Shown: positions 23,527-34,529 of the stretch, piece by piece | Layout: the number at the start of each line of letters is the position of its first letter | How positions within the stretch are numbered: position 1 is the first letter of the stretch | Assembly (NCBI GenBank): GCA_024516155.1 | Contig: JAJJXM010000084.1 | Location: forward strand, 62,001-126,000 | Origin: Pyronema omphalodes | Lineage: Eukaryota; Ascomycota; Pezizomycetes; Pezizales; Pyronemataceae | Direction of reading: 5' to 3' | Length of the DNA stretch: 64,000 nucleotides | Made by a program: the position numbers and the translations under genes | The notes under the pieces: model-generated | Databases searched by the model: none | Told to the model about the DNA's origin: nothing | What the model saw: the letters and a program-made list of their open reading frames with translations, nothing else

Positions 23527-26500
23527 CTTGTATGGTGGATAGAGAGATGGAAATAGCTGGGGCGAGTGAGGTGATGGAGGTGAGAATATGTACCCCCGCC
23601 TCACACAGTGCACGGAGTCCTGCGGCCCTCGCGGAAGCTATCGACGGTTGCGTTGGTCGATAGCGGGGTAACTTAATTGCTGTCTTGAGTAAATATGGGG
23701 TGCATTAGCTTTTCGCATTGTATCGGCAGATAGTAGATTAAGCGGAGTGTGTGTAACCTGTATGCCGAGAATATCCGCCGAGTGCCCATTGATGATTAAA
23801 CGACGAGCTGCCAGAAACACACGTTATACATGTAACTCTACGGCGACTTGAATTTGGATTTGAAGGCAAAATCTATGCATAAAAGTCCAAGAACTGTAGC
23901 AAAATTGTTGATATCAATGACTAGATGTTCTAGGTATCTTACGTTAACAACTACAGTAAACCTCATGCAAGTCAACTACACCCCTCTATCTCAGATGTAC
24001 ATCCATCAACTGCTCTCTCTTCCTCTCGAATTGTCAATGATCATCCATAATTTACTGATTCCAACCCTTCCCGTCTCCATCCTCCTTAGGTTTGAGGTTT
24101 GATGTTTTTCACCTTTATGCACGTTACCAGATTAAAGTAGCGACACAATGAGCGCTTCTGGCAAAACATTCATGAGCACTCACTCGGAAATCATGAGCCG
24201 TCTCAGTGGTCCTAATTCTTTTTCATCCATACAGTTCTCGTTCTATATCATTCTGGTTGTTCTAGAAACGTTTATCAAAGCCAGATAGGGAAGAATACAG
24301 ATGGGAAAAGGTCCAATCGTATACCCATTCACGGGCCAGCCGGGTTTTTAACATCGTGTAAAATGTAGAAAAACCACAGAAGATTTTCGAGGCTGTTCTA
24401 ATAATTAAAGAGAACCGTGGAACTATGTCAGTACGGTATCCACAAATAACTGTTCTTAGCGTAGCAGAAAACTGCTTCAGGAAGGATAGAGTAGTCATTG
24501 GGTAACAATACTGAATGAAATGGTTTGTTGGAAAGGCAAGGCTTATCATCATCCACCAATTTTTCTATTATAAGATTAAATTTTCACCAATCTCTCACCT
24601 CAAGAGGCTTGTTTTAGGTACTCGAAGATCCCGGATTGTCAAATATTCTAGCTGCTGGTCATTTTATGTTTTAGGTGCACGGTTTTCAAGCTCTAGGGTA
24701 TATCTTTGTGGTCAGAAGGGCAAATTGTTAAAGAATTTTTCTCCAATAATGAATATGTTGGCGCGTTATTCCATTGCCATTACCCAGGACTCATTGCCAC
24801 CGCGAAGATACGACACGAATCAATGCGGCTTATGCAAACTGTCGAACCCCTTCAAATAATTTAGATCTTATTTCATCATACTATTGGGGCACCAGGCCGT
24901 GGTATGCTAATATAATATTCTTAACAGTTTTTCTCCGTATAGTGCTGCTGATCGTTTGACTATTGTTAGTACATTTATACTCCCTCTTTCTGCCATCATT
25001 GTGCTAAATTTGCTATCTTCCGGTATTTACAGTTCGGCATCAAATAATACAGAAATTTGTAACTGCTGCAGTGACAACAATGAGTATTCTCTGAGAAAAA
25101 ATTACCAACATATGTAGCTTGCCGAGTTACTGCACCAGCATAGTATTGGCAGCCCAACCCATACTTTGTAATTAATCTTGAGTCACTAGATAGTAAACGT
25201 CGTGGTTCCTGTTAGGTAATGTTTAACTGTCGTGCTATATGGAAACTTGTGTAATGACACCTAGCATCCTGCAGAAGGTCGTGATGCATTGATGGTGTTT
25301 AGCTACCTCAGCCGACGGTACGTCCCGTCACAGCGGGTGTTAGCGTTGCGTACCCCGGATCTATACCCGCCCACCCTAGCGTTCATCAACATCACTGACG
25401 TCAATCCCATCACCGGTCTTCTCTCTGTACCCACAGCAACACCATAGAGGGCAGTTCACGATTTTAAATGCACACCATTCAATTTCCTCATTCTTATGTT
25501 GTCCTTAAGAGGGCCATAGGATTTGTCGCGAATATCAGCCTCGAGGTAATATTGGGTGCTTGTTACACAAACTGCTTGAGCTCCACAGGAACCCCGCAAT
25601 CTTGGCATCGGCTACATGCTCCAAGCAGAGGAATGTTTCTAAAACCTTGTCAAAGTTGGTGATACCACGTACAAGGCGAAGATAGGAAAGGTAAGAAGTC
25701 CATGTCCGAAGTTCGACAAAGAATGGGGTTCAGTCGGAGAGACTTGCATCTCCGGATTTTTGCATCGAGCGCTAATGCATGCAAATTTCCAGTATTTTTG
25801 TGGCATTTTCCTTCAACGGACGATAATTATTGGCGTGCAAGTGAAACATTGTGACGATCATATATGTATCACCACAGCCTCGGAAAAACAGAATTCCAGA
25901 TTCAACGTGGAGACGACGATTCGTTGTCTTCACTTTTGTGGGATCCTGAGAATCATCGGGTTACTACTTGTGTAGATACTTGCTGGAGCTGTCGTGAAAT
26001 TTACCCTAGTCGTTTACACAAATCTGGTTCTATGCTTACACTATACTTGAAAGGGCTAAGCGTAATTCATTCCCAATTGAACGGACCTCGTTTCCAACCA
26101 TTTGTGATTCAATTCTTAGTCCGTTCCGGAACTTGGACAGAAATTGGGATATATGATTGGATGAACCATACTGCTTACATGGCCGTTGCACCAAACCAAC
26201 ATCGTAGCTCGCATATCGGGTTTTAGCATTTCCGAATTAACTGAAGAAACGGGTATCCTCGTTGGTCATATGAATCTTGCCTTTGTATTTGCTGTAGGTT
26301 CACGATGCATATCCATGGAATAAACCAAGGCGTTGAATTTCTCATCAGAGGTGCTTCATGCCCCCGGCTTACTTTAAAGGAAAGCTCAGACGCAAGTTAA
26401 CCAGTCCTACGCTTACCGAACCTTCGACGTCATCACCGTCCGCGAGCTTTAGTAGGTATCTTCCGCCACTTCTAGTCCAACTAGCCTTTCATCTCCCTCC

Positions 26501-26605
26501 TCTCCGCTATCCTCTACTTGACGACTGGAAAGGTACCAACATCTAACCTTACCCTAGACTACGGCCTATTTTTACTCCTAATTCATAAATAACTCACGAC
26601 TCGCC
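23527..26605. other. Intergenic region with possible decayed gene
   Basis: Mostly AT-rich. Plus strand 25468-26226 has protein-like stretches interrupted by stops: a first piece from ATG 25468, a GTAATA...CACAG intron-like gap, then a frame with an in-frame TAA before NLVKVGDTTYKAKIGK. It may be a pseudogene or an unresolved gene. The presumed promoter of the MFS gene lies at the right end. Confidence 0.35.
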
Positions 26606-28335
26606 ATGTCGGGAGCCCACTCCAGGACCATGGCAGAAGAACGTCTCGTTCCTTCTCTGCTAAAACATAAAACATCATTTCATAAAATCACTAGTACAAC
26701 AACCGCTACTGGGCAGGAGGAATACCATGATACAATTATCGGACTCGGCCCCGGCGGTGTCGAACCTCAAGGAGCCTTCGAAGTATCTAAACGGAAACGG
26801 ATATTACAAATCACCTTAGCAGTTTTATATTGTCTTTTAGCAGCTGGAATAATATTTGGATATGCAGCTTTGAAGCCAATTTTGATATCAGAGGGGGTTT
26901 ATCGGGATAAATGTACACCGGAGGAAATTGAAAACGGTACAAGAGTTTGTTATCAACAGGGTATGAGACTAAATTTTATGTTTACAATTGCGGCTGTGGC
27001 GACGAATGTTTGTGCGTTATTGGTAGGCACAATTTTGGATCAGTATGGACCGAGAGTAGCGGGGATTATCGGAAGCTTTCTGTTCGCGGCTGGGTGTACG
27101 GGCATGGCTTTTGGGAGGAATATAACAGTGATTGATCGTAAGCTTCTTTTCATTTCCTAGAAATAACATCGAGAAGCTGACAAGTGAACAAAGCCTACCC
27201 GATATCATATCTATTGATGGCAGTGGGAGGACCCTTTATCTTTATATCATCCTTCCATCTATCTAACGCATTCCCTCGCCACTCGGGTATGATTTTATCC
27301 CTCCTAACAGGAGCTTTCGATGCCTCCTCTGCAATATTTCTACTATACCGCCTTCTATATCAATATTTTGGACAGATTACCCTCCGACAATGGTTCCTAA
27401 CCTACCTCTTCGTCCCGCTCATGATCCTCTTGGCACAACTCCTAATAATGCCCAAAATAAGCTACAAAACCTCCTCGGAACTTTCCTCCCAGCTAGCCGT
27501 AGAATCCGATCTTTCCACCAACCCCTCCGTTCCCACTAAGCAGCGAACCGCCGCCGCCGAAATCGCCCATGAAATCGACGCACTCCTAAGCGGGTCCTCC
27601 GATGACTTCAAGCAAGCCACCTCCCATCCTCACAAGGCGGACAACCTGGCCAAAACAGCCGGAGTATATGGAATCCTTCACGGAGTCCCAGTATCTCAAC
27701 AACTACGTAGCTTTTGGTTTCTGGGAATAGCAGCATTTACAATCCTCCAGATGCTCCGAATAAACTATTTCGTCGCCACAATCAGAACCCAATACGAATT
27801 CCTCTTCCACAACTACGACGATGCAGTAGCTATCAACACCTTCTTCGACATCGCCCTACCACTTGGCGGGTTAGCTGCCATTCCATTAATCGGGGTAATC
27901 TTGGATTCATTTTCCACCTTAACCATACTTTCGATTCTCGTCACTGTAGCAACCACTATTGGAATTCTAGGACTGGTACAGAATTCTTATATCGCGGCTT
28001 ATGCAAATGTTATCTTGTTTGTTATGTATAGACCTTTTTATTACACCGTGGTTTCGGATTATTGTACAAAGGTCTTTGGGATGGAAACTTTTGGGATGGT
28101 TTATGGTGCGGTTATTTGTCTGGCGGGATTGTTTGGACTGTCGCAACAGGTGCTGGAGTGGGTTACGTATAGGGTTGAAGGGGATCCGAGGGTGGTTAAT
28201 GCAGGGTTATTGATTGCGGGTGTGATTATTGGAACAGCGCTAGTGGGGTGGGTAGCAAAGGGGGCAAGGGCAGGGAAGAGGGGGGTAAGGGAAGGTGATG
28301 GGCCGGAATATGGAACGGAATATGGGGCGGTTTAG
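26606..28335 (+). CDS. Major facilitator superfamily transporter (FMP42-like)
   Basis: Exons 26606-27137 and 27194-28335 join across a 56-bp intron (27138-27193; GTAAGC, branch GCTGAC, AAAG) in phase to 557 residues. A cytosolic N-terminus of about 70 residues precedes about twelve hydrophobic helices. The first is ITLAVLYCLLAAGIIFGYAAL. The stretch YLLMAVGGPFIFISSFHLSN and GAFDASSAIFLLYRL are characteristic of the fungal FMP42/SLC43-like MFS group. A hydrophilic central loop (about residues 275-345) separates the two halves. It is a plasma or internal membrane transporter; SLC43 relatives move large neutral amino acids, but substrate here is inference only. The second ATG at 26630 is an alternative start. 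Confidence 0.88.
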
Positions 28336-28946
28336 GATGCGGGATTGGCAGGAAATATAAGTTGCATATTAGATTCTTGTTTCGAAATTCATCATTTCCT
28401 GGGAAGAGAGTTAGGACCTGCTGGTGTTTAGAATTATAATCTTTTGGCGATACCATTTGGATACCTGTTATGAGTGACAGGACATGATTCGGACAGAATT
28501 TGACGCTGATGGTATGATATGAATCTCACCTTGTGGATATATCACGCATGAGCTTATATCTATTCGTGTTTTTTAATATAGTGGAAAGATATGGTACGCT
28601 ATCGAAACCATTGGGTCCCAAAATGCTCCCACAATCCCTCTATCAAGCTTCAAAATATCCATGATTTGAATATCAGAAAATGTTACTTGATGGACTTTGC
28701 GCATCCAAGTAATCAAACAGCTGCATAAAAAGTATTCAATAACCACATATGCCTTCACCTAACTCCCCCACCCATAACTCCGCCACCCATTTCACTCCGC
28801 GACCGTTCCACAAACCAGCCCGTTATACACCTTAAACCAAACACCAACAACACAACCACACCTTTTATCAAACCAACAACCTTCAACAAAAGTCAATGAA
28901 AAAGAAAAATATTAAACCCGTAACAAGCCCACGAAACAAAAAGAAA
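28336..28946. other. Intergenic region
   Basis: 3' flank of the MFS gene and A-rich sequence downstream of the tRNA-Asp 3' end. The short A run before 28947 reads as T-rich on the minus strand and can serve as the Pol III stop. Confidence 0.5.
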
Positions 28947-29030
28947 CTCCTCGGCGGGGAATTGAACCCCGGTCTCCCGCGAACTACCAGTAATGACAGG
29001 CGGAAATACTAACCACTATACTACCGAGGA
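28947..29030 (-). tRNA. tRNA-Asp(GTC) with 12-nt intron
   Basis: 84 nt. Acceptor stem TCCTCGG/CCGAGGA with discriminator G, A box TAGTATAGTGG, B box GGTTCAATTCC. Anticodon loop CTGTCA-C is interrupted after base 37 by the intron TTACTGGTAGTT. The sequence matches eukaryotic tRNA-Asp. It forms one end of the inverted duplicated segment. Confidence 0.95.
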
Positions 29031-29204
29031 TTATATCTTAACTATTTACATAGCCAATACAAGCAAATTTTATCTGGTATTCCAATTCCGACATTCTTCA
29101 TAGAAGACATCTCTCACTTTTTAACATCCAATGTTCTGACACGCACTGATAAGAAAGATGGTTATCTAAGATCATGCCGTACACAGGTTTTGTAACGGAC
29201 CATA

Positions 29205-29236
29205 CATCTTAGCATCTTAGCATCTTAGCATCTTAG
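29205..29236. repeat. CATCTTAG x4 tandem repeat
   Basis: Four perfect 8-bp units, followed by a 16-bp poly(C) at 29272-29287. Confidence 0.9.
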
Positions 29237-30221
29237 CATGATACAGAGGCTCCCCGTGTAATCTTATCATGCCCCCCCCCCCCCCCCTATCCATGCATTA
29301 TCCCAAGTTCCACATCCGCCTGACTAACTCCAGGGAGGAATCGCAGTTTAAAAAAAAAAACAGAAAAATGAAGACAGTACGCGGGGAAAGTAAGGAACGA
29401 CCCAGCGCTGAGCGAAGTGAGGGTTCATGGACATGACGATGTGCAAGTAAACCAGTTACCAGTCTGACGGGAATAGTAAGTGCTGCGCCTAGGCACTATG
29501 TACCAAGTAACATGCTCTACAGCTCTGGGGTAAAGTACAGTGGGAATCGGGGGTAATATCTTGTTCCTGAAATGTGTAGATTGCATGATAGATGGTGTGG
29601 ATATGTTATAACGTTATGGTTGGGAAGGGTTGTGAATGATTAATCAAGCAAGCTGCAAGCAAGCAATCAAGCAAGCAAGCAATCACGTCCACTTAACCCT
29701 AGATTCCTTTGGAAGACTCAAATCATATATAGCTTATAATTATTAATTATTACCTATCACAGAAGCCCAGAGACTCTAATTCCTTGGTAACCAGCTATTA
29801 GTTGCCCAATCCAACCGGTGAACAAAACTTCGAAAAAAAAAATAATCAGCAGGTAAATCATACATTAGTAAGTAAGTAAGTGCAGACGAGGCGTTTTCCG
29901 TGGTGTTGATTTACATGGCGTTCTATGGGCTGAGCTGGACAAGGCAGGGTAGGGTAGGTTAGGGATTACTTGATACAGCTTACATAATGATTAATCCCAA
30001 CCGCCCTGATGACTACATATTATGGATTTAGTAGTTCCGAGTTCGGAATATGAATGTTGTAGTTGAGTTCTCGGGCGCTGCTAGTCGCCGCATTTAAGCA
30101 TGAGTGGATTAAAACTTGGAAGTGTAGGTATGTTTAGCTAGGAGTTAGGTGCGGTTGATGATTATTGATTGATTCTGGTGGGGAATTGAGGGATGATAAA
30201 GGAGGCGTCGTGTGGGTTGAC

Positions 30222-30500
30222 TGGGGAAATTGGGAACTTGGGGAACTTGGGGAACTTGGGGAACTTGGGGAACTTGGGGAACTTGGGGAACTTGGGGAAC
30301 TTGGGGAACTTGGGGAACTTGGGGAACTTGGGGAACTTGGGGAACTTGGGGAACTTGGGGAACTTGGGGAACTTGGGGAACTTGGGGAACTTGGGGAACT
30401 TGGGGAACTTGGGGAACTTGGGGAACTTGGGGAAGTTGGGGAAGTTGGGGAAGTTGGGGAAGTTGGGGAAGTTGGGGAAGTTGGGGAAGTTGGGGAAGTT
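30222..30500. repeat. 9-bp minisatellite (GGGGAACTT / GGGGAAGTT)
   Basis: About 30 units: some 21 of GGGGAACTT and then eight of GGGGAAGTT. Because the unit is a multiple of three, several frames on both strands stay open and code three-residue repeats (FPN, GEL, GNL). That is a by-product of the period, not evidence of a gene. Confidence 0.95.
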
Positions 30501-32651
30501 GTGAAAATGCCTAAAAAAATTGAAAGTTGAAGATTGACTCAATTGGAATTACGTGATGGTATTGCTATGTACATAGAGGTTTTTATCTATCAATTTCTCC
30601 TTGATATTGAGATCTTCATACGTGGGTTAAGATAAACACACAGAGAACGATGTGAACTGTTTTTTTTTACAATGGTAGGGTTTATTACCTACAACATATG
30701 TGCGTTTGCAACGTTTCACAGCAATCTGGGGAACTTAGAGCTTATTGATATTCTTCATGCCGGGGACTACATATATCCACCAACAGTAGATATCCGACAG
30801 ACCTAATATCTGGATACCTTCCAGTGTAACCCCTCATACTCATTTAGGTCAAACCAAAACAAACCTTCATCTCAGTCTGTACCATAGGAGCCCATCAAAA
30901 CAAGGCTGCTTGCTACGTTCTGCTGACAAATCTATCGCCAATACAAAAACCCCAACCGTATACTGTACATACATACGTGCTTTAGTTCCGTCGCAATCTG
31001 CAAATAAAAATACGGTGTCTTAGAATACCCGGTAATTATAAGGTAAGTACATAGGTACGTAGGCAACTAATAAATACTCCCCACCCTTTCGCACGGCCCG
31101 GAAAGTAACCCAAACAAAGAACAGAACCCTTAAACTTCAGGCACTTCAGGCACTTCAGGTAAAAGTCAAGTCAAGACTCAAAACAACAAGCCAGATAGAT
31201 ACTTATCATCACATCATTAAATCGGGCATCGCATGTGTCTGGTATAGCGAATCGAAATATGTAGTCTGTGAATTTAACCAGGTAATTATAATTTCTGACG
31301 CGACTGAATCCTGGGAACCCTGGGAGCCTGGGGAGCCTGGGGTCGGGATCAAAAATATTCCCGAATCCCGACCCCGGTCGGTATATGTCCACTCGGACCC
31401 TACACAGCCATACTGCTATATACATGCAACTTCAATTTCGGAACCGATATGCATGTGTCTATGTACGCTTTATGTATATGAATGATTGATGGTTGATGAG
31501 AAATAATAAATCATAAATCATAAATTATAAAATTCAGTTCTTTTATATCCATATCTTGAAGTATCTATTATCTACTCCCCCCCCACCCCCGCCCCCCGCC
31601 CCCCGGGACCCATATTTTCTTAATTATTAATCCTAAGCCTTATGTACCCGTACATATCTCTCCGTCATAGGGTTAAACACTCACAGCACCTTACAACGCC
31701 CCTAAAGCGCCCCCAGCACCTACTCCACCATTCGTCACTTCACTAGCTAGGGGCTTCGACACTTATGTGAGACAAAAGAAACAAAATGCGACAACCCAAC
31801 CCGCATAAATTAAATGATCAAGCGCCTTTATCGATGAGTTAGCAGCCGGTAACCAGCCATCAGAAATCAGCCATAAGCTATCAGAAATCAGCCATCAGCA
31901 ATCAGAAATCAGCTATCAGCGGCTATTTGTGACATTGTCATGGTTAAGGCTGTGCATGGATAATGGACGTATTTTTTATGTATCACGTATATATATGTAC
32001 ATATGGAGAATTTAAAAAAAATATTGAGATATGTAATGTATGTATATGCCATGCTATGCCATGCTATGCCATGCTATGCCATGCCATGCTATGCTATGCC
32101 ATGATGGAAAAAAATATGTTCGTGGAGAATATAACGGTTTATGACAGGGTAGGGTAACAAGAAAAAAAATAAAAAAAATAGAAACAAATAAACAATGGGT
32201 ATATATATATAAATACGTATAACTTCAATTCACTTTGTATATAATAAATATATAGACTATACATCAACAGTCGAGTAAATCCAACCATAACCGTAACCGT
32301 AACTATAGATACACAGATATACAGGTAGATGTAAAAGGGCGTATTTACGAGTATGTACGAGTATGTACGAGTACAAGTATAAACTATCCCCTTGCATACA
32401 TAACATACATAACATACATAACACACATAACATACATAGCATACAGCCCTTGTACCTTGAGTCTTGAGTCTTGACTCTTGAGTCTTGGCAATTAATATGT
32501 CTCTGTATGTACATCTCTATAGTCGTGTACATAGGTACATAGTTTGACAGTCTTCTTTCAACAGCATCGCGGCATGCGGCGTTCGGCGTTCGGCGCACAT
32601 AACAAGGGGTAACATGATGATTGTCACATAAGATAAGGTAACGTCATGTAA

Positions 32652-32761
32652 GTTAGTGTAGTGTAGTGTAGTGTAGTGTAGTGTAGTGTAGTGTAGTGTA
32701 GTGTAGTGTAGTGTAGTGTAGTGTAGTGTAGTGTAGTGTAGTGTAGTGTAGTGTAGTGTAG
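32652..32761. repeat. GTGTA pentanucleotide microsatellite
   Basis: About 22 near-perfect units of 5 bp. Confidence 0.95.
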
Positions 32762-33178
32762 TATAATATAATATAAAGTAAAGTAAGGCCAGGCAGTGCA
32801 GTGCAGACAAGCCGGGCAATAAGTCTGAAGTTACAAGTATGTACATAACCCGGGTCGTGCAGCCATAACCCGCGTCATGCAGCGATAGCACAGCCATAAG
32901 CCATAGTACATGTGTAAAAAAAGCCATCATATTATATTATATTACATATTACCTGATACACCGTACCTACCTACCTACCTACCACGTTACATTACGTTTC
33001 GAAGTAAGGGTTTAGTATATTATTTTTTTTCCAAGAGACAAAAAGATCCCCCGTTCCCCCTTTTTATAATTTTTTTTGTCTTCTTCTTCTTCTTCTTCTC
33101 CTCCGGATTTTCTAGGTTTTCTCAGGATTTTCTAGGTTGGTTTGGTTTTTTCGCGGATCCTTATTGTTGTTTTTTTTT

Positions 33179-33262
33179 ACTATAATACTACAATACTACA
33201 ATACTACAATACTACAATACTACAATACTACAATACTACGATACTACAATACGACAATACAA
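33179..33262. repeat. ACTACAAT octanucleotide repeat
   Basis: About ten units, the last with point changes. Confidence 0.9.
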
Positions 33263-33582
33263 ACGGAAAAGAAGAAGGACGATATTTTACGGAATTCGAA
33301 CCCAAAACTCAAAAACCAAAAACCAAAACCAAAACCAAAACCAAAACCAAAACCAAAACCAAAACCAAGGCAACAGAAGCTAAAATACAAATACGGGGGG
33401 ATTTATTTTACATCGACCAATATATAACTTCGCCTACGCTCCCCCCCACCCCCCCCCACCCCCCCCCCCACCCCGGCCACCCCGGCCACCCGCGCTTCAT
33501 AATCGCCTTTTTTTTACAAATCAAATCAGTAAAATCATCATCTTGATTGCATGATTGGTTGGTTGGTTATTTGTTTATTTAT

Positions 33583-33740
33583 CACACAGCAAAACACAGC
33601 AAAACACAGCAAAACACAGCAAAACACAGCAAAACACAGCAAAACACAGCAAAACACAGCAAAACACAGCAAAACACAGCAAAACACAGCAAAACACAGC
33701 AAAACACAGCAAAACACAGCAAAATACAGCAAAACACAGC
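33583..33740. repeat. CACAGCAAAA decanucleotide repeat
   Basis: About sixteen units, nearly perfect. Long open frames across it in several phases are artefacts of its composition. Confidence 0.95.
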
Positions 33741-33828
33741 ACACAGCACAATACAGCATAGCACAATACAATACAACACAATACAACACAATACCGGAAT
33801 CATCCTCGCTCTTCGCTGAATCCATTAA

Positions 33829-34529
33829 ACCAACTCCACTTCCATCTATATATCAACATCCCATAAAGTTTCCACCAAACACCCCATCAAACACCCCACC
33901 AAACACCCCACCAAACACCCCACCAAACACCCCACCAAACACCCCATAAATTCCTTCAAACTGGATTCTCCGGCCCCCAGACCTCTCAGTACAATCCCGG
34001 AAAAAGAGGAGGAACCAACAATATCAACATATCCCCACCGGGCAAGTTTCTGGAAACGACTTTCTGTGGCTGTGAAAATAAATGAACGGGATGGTTTAAG
34101 GGATATAGAACGGCCTATATCCCCGGATATCTTGAGTCGGCGACATCCTCAAAGAGCTTTATCGTGAGTGTTTTTTTTCTTTTTTGTTATATGTCTATGC
34201 ATATTTTTCTCTCTCCCATCCCCCCACCACCCCCCTTCTCCCCCCTTTGCAAAACCCGTTATAGTGAAAAAACTAAACTACGCACAACAAAACCCACCCC
34301 ATAAACGATGAAAACCCCAAAAGCAACAAAAAAGATCAAACGTTATTAACAATCATAATTCCTCTATTCCAGAAACGATTGGCTACTTTCAGAAACCAAA
34401 AAGAAAAAGCGACAAAAGATCTGGGTTTCAATAGGGTTAGCGTTATTTGCAGTTATTGTCATTGGTGGCGCTGTGACATATAGTGTTATTTCGAGGAATC
34501 CGGCGATGGGTATGGCATCGAAAAATTGA
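33829..34529 (+). CDS. Small single-pass membrane protein (5' end unresolved)
   Basis: The last two exons are clear. Frame open from 33829 to 34163, donor GTGAGT at 34164, a 209-bp intron ending TATTCCAG at 34372, then exon 34373-34529 ending in TGA. The join is in phase and the product reads well: a basic and charged region (HRASFWKRLSVAVKINERD, then RDIERPISPDILSRRHPQRAL), a KKKKRQK stop-transfer cluster, one hydrophobic helix (VSIGLALFAVIVIGGAVTYS) and a 13-residue tail. No ATG exists in the first open stretch, so an upstream exon is needed, with a likely acceptor at CCCCCAG (33980) or CTCTCAG (33989). If the frame instead runs further left it would translate a 12-bp repeat as TKHP units. 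It has the form of a C-terminally anchored protein; function unknown. Confidence 0.65.
33876..33947. repeat. 12-bp repeat CACCCCACCAAA
   Basis: About six units immediately upstream of, or inside, the first visible exon of the small membrane-protein gene. Confidence 0.9.

Larger units (their letters stand above)
28947..30500 (+). repeat. Inverted duplicated segment, copy A
   Basis: Reading left to right, this segment matches the reverse complement of 41635-43009. Anchors shared in the same order are the tRNA-Asp gene, TATGTACCAAGTA.CATGCT (29498 and 42510), CATGGCGTTC.ATGGGC (29914 and 42115), AACCGGTGAACAAAACT, GATTATTGATTG.TTCTGGT (30157 and 41842) and a 9-bp minisatellite. Spacing between anchors agrees within a few percent. 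No gene other than the tRNA is visible. Confidence 0.85.
30501..33828. other. Gene-poor region full of microsatellites
   Basis: No gene supported. Repeats include ATCAGAAATCAGCC-type units (31860-31920), GCCATGCTAT (32047-32103), CATACATAA (32390-32440), GTGTA (32652-32761), ACTACAAT (33179-33262), CCAAAA (33305-33368), C-rich runs (33440-33490) and CACAGCAAAA (33583-33740). Confidence 0.6.

Noticed and set aside
30162..30542. Long frames of three-residue repeats (FPN/FPK, GEL, GNL, GTW) on both strands
   Set aside because: All come from the 9-bp minisatellite, which keeps four frames open at once. No start context, intron or non-repeat domain supports translation.
33547..33825. Frames of QNTAKHSK or FAVFCCVLLC repeats
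   Set aside because: By-product of the CACAGCAAAA array; present in nearly every phase.
29205..33945. CRISPR array
   Set aside because: The repeats are contiguous tandem units without unique spacers of constant length, and the genome is eukaryotic.
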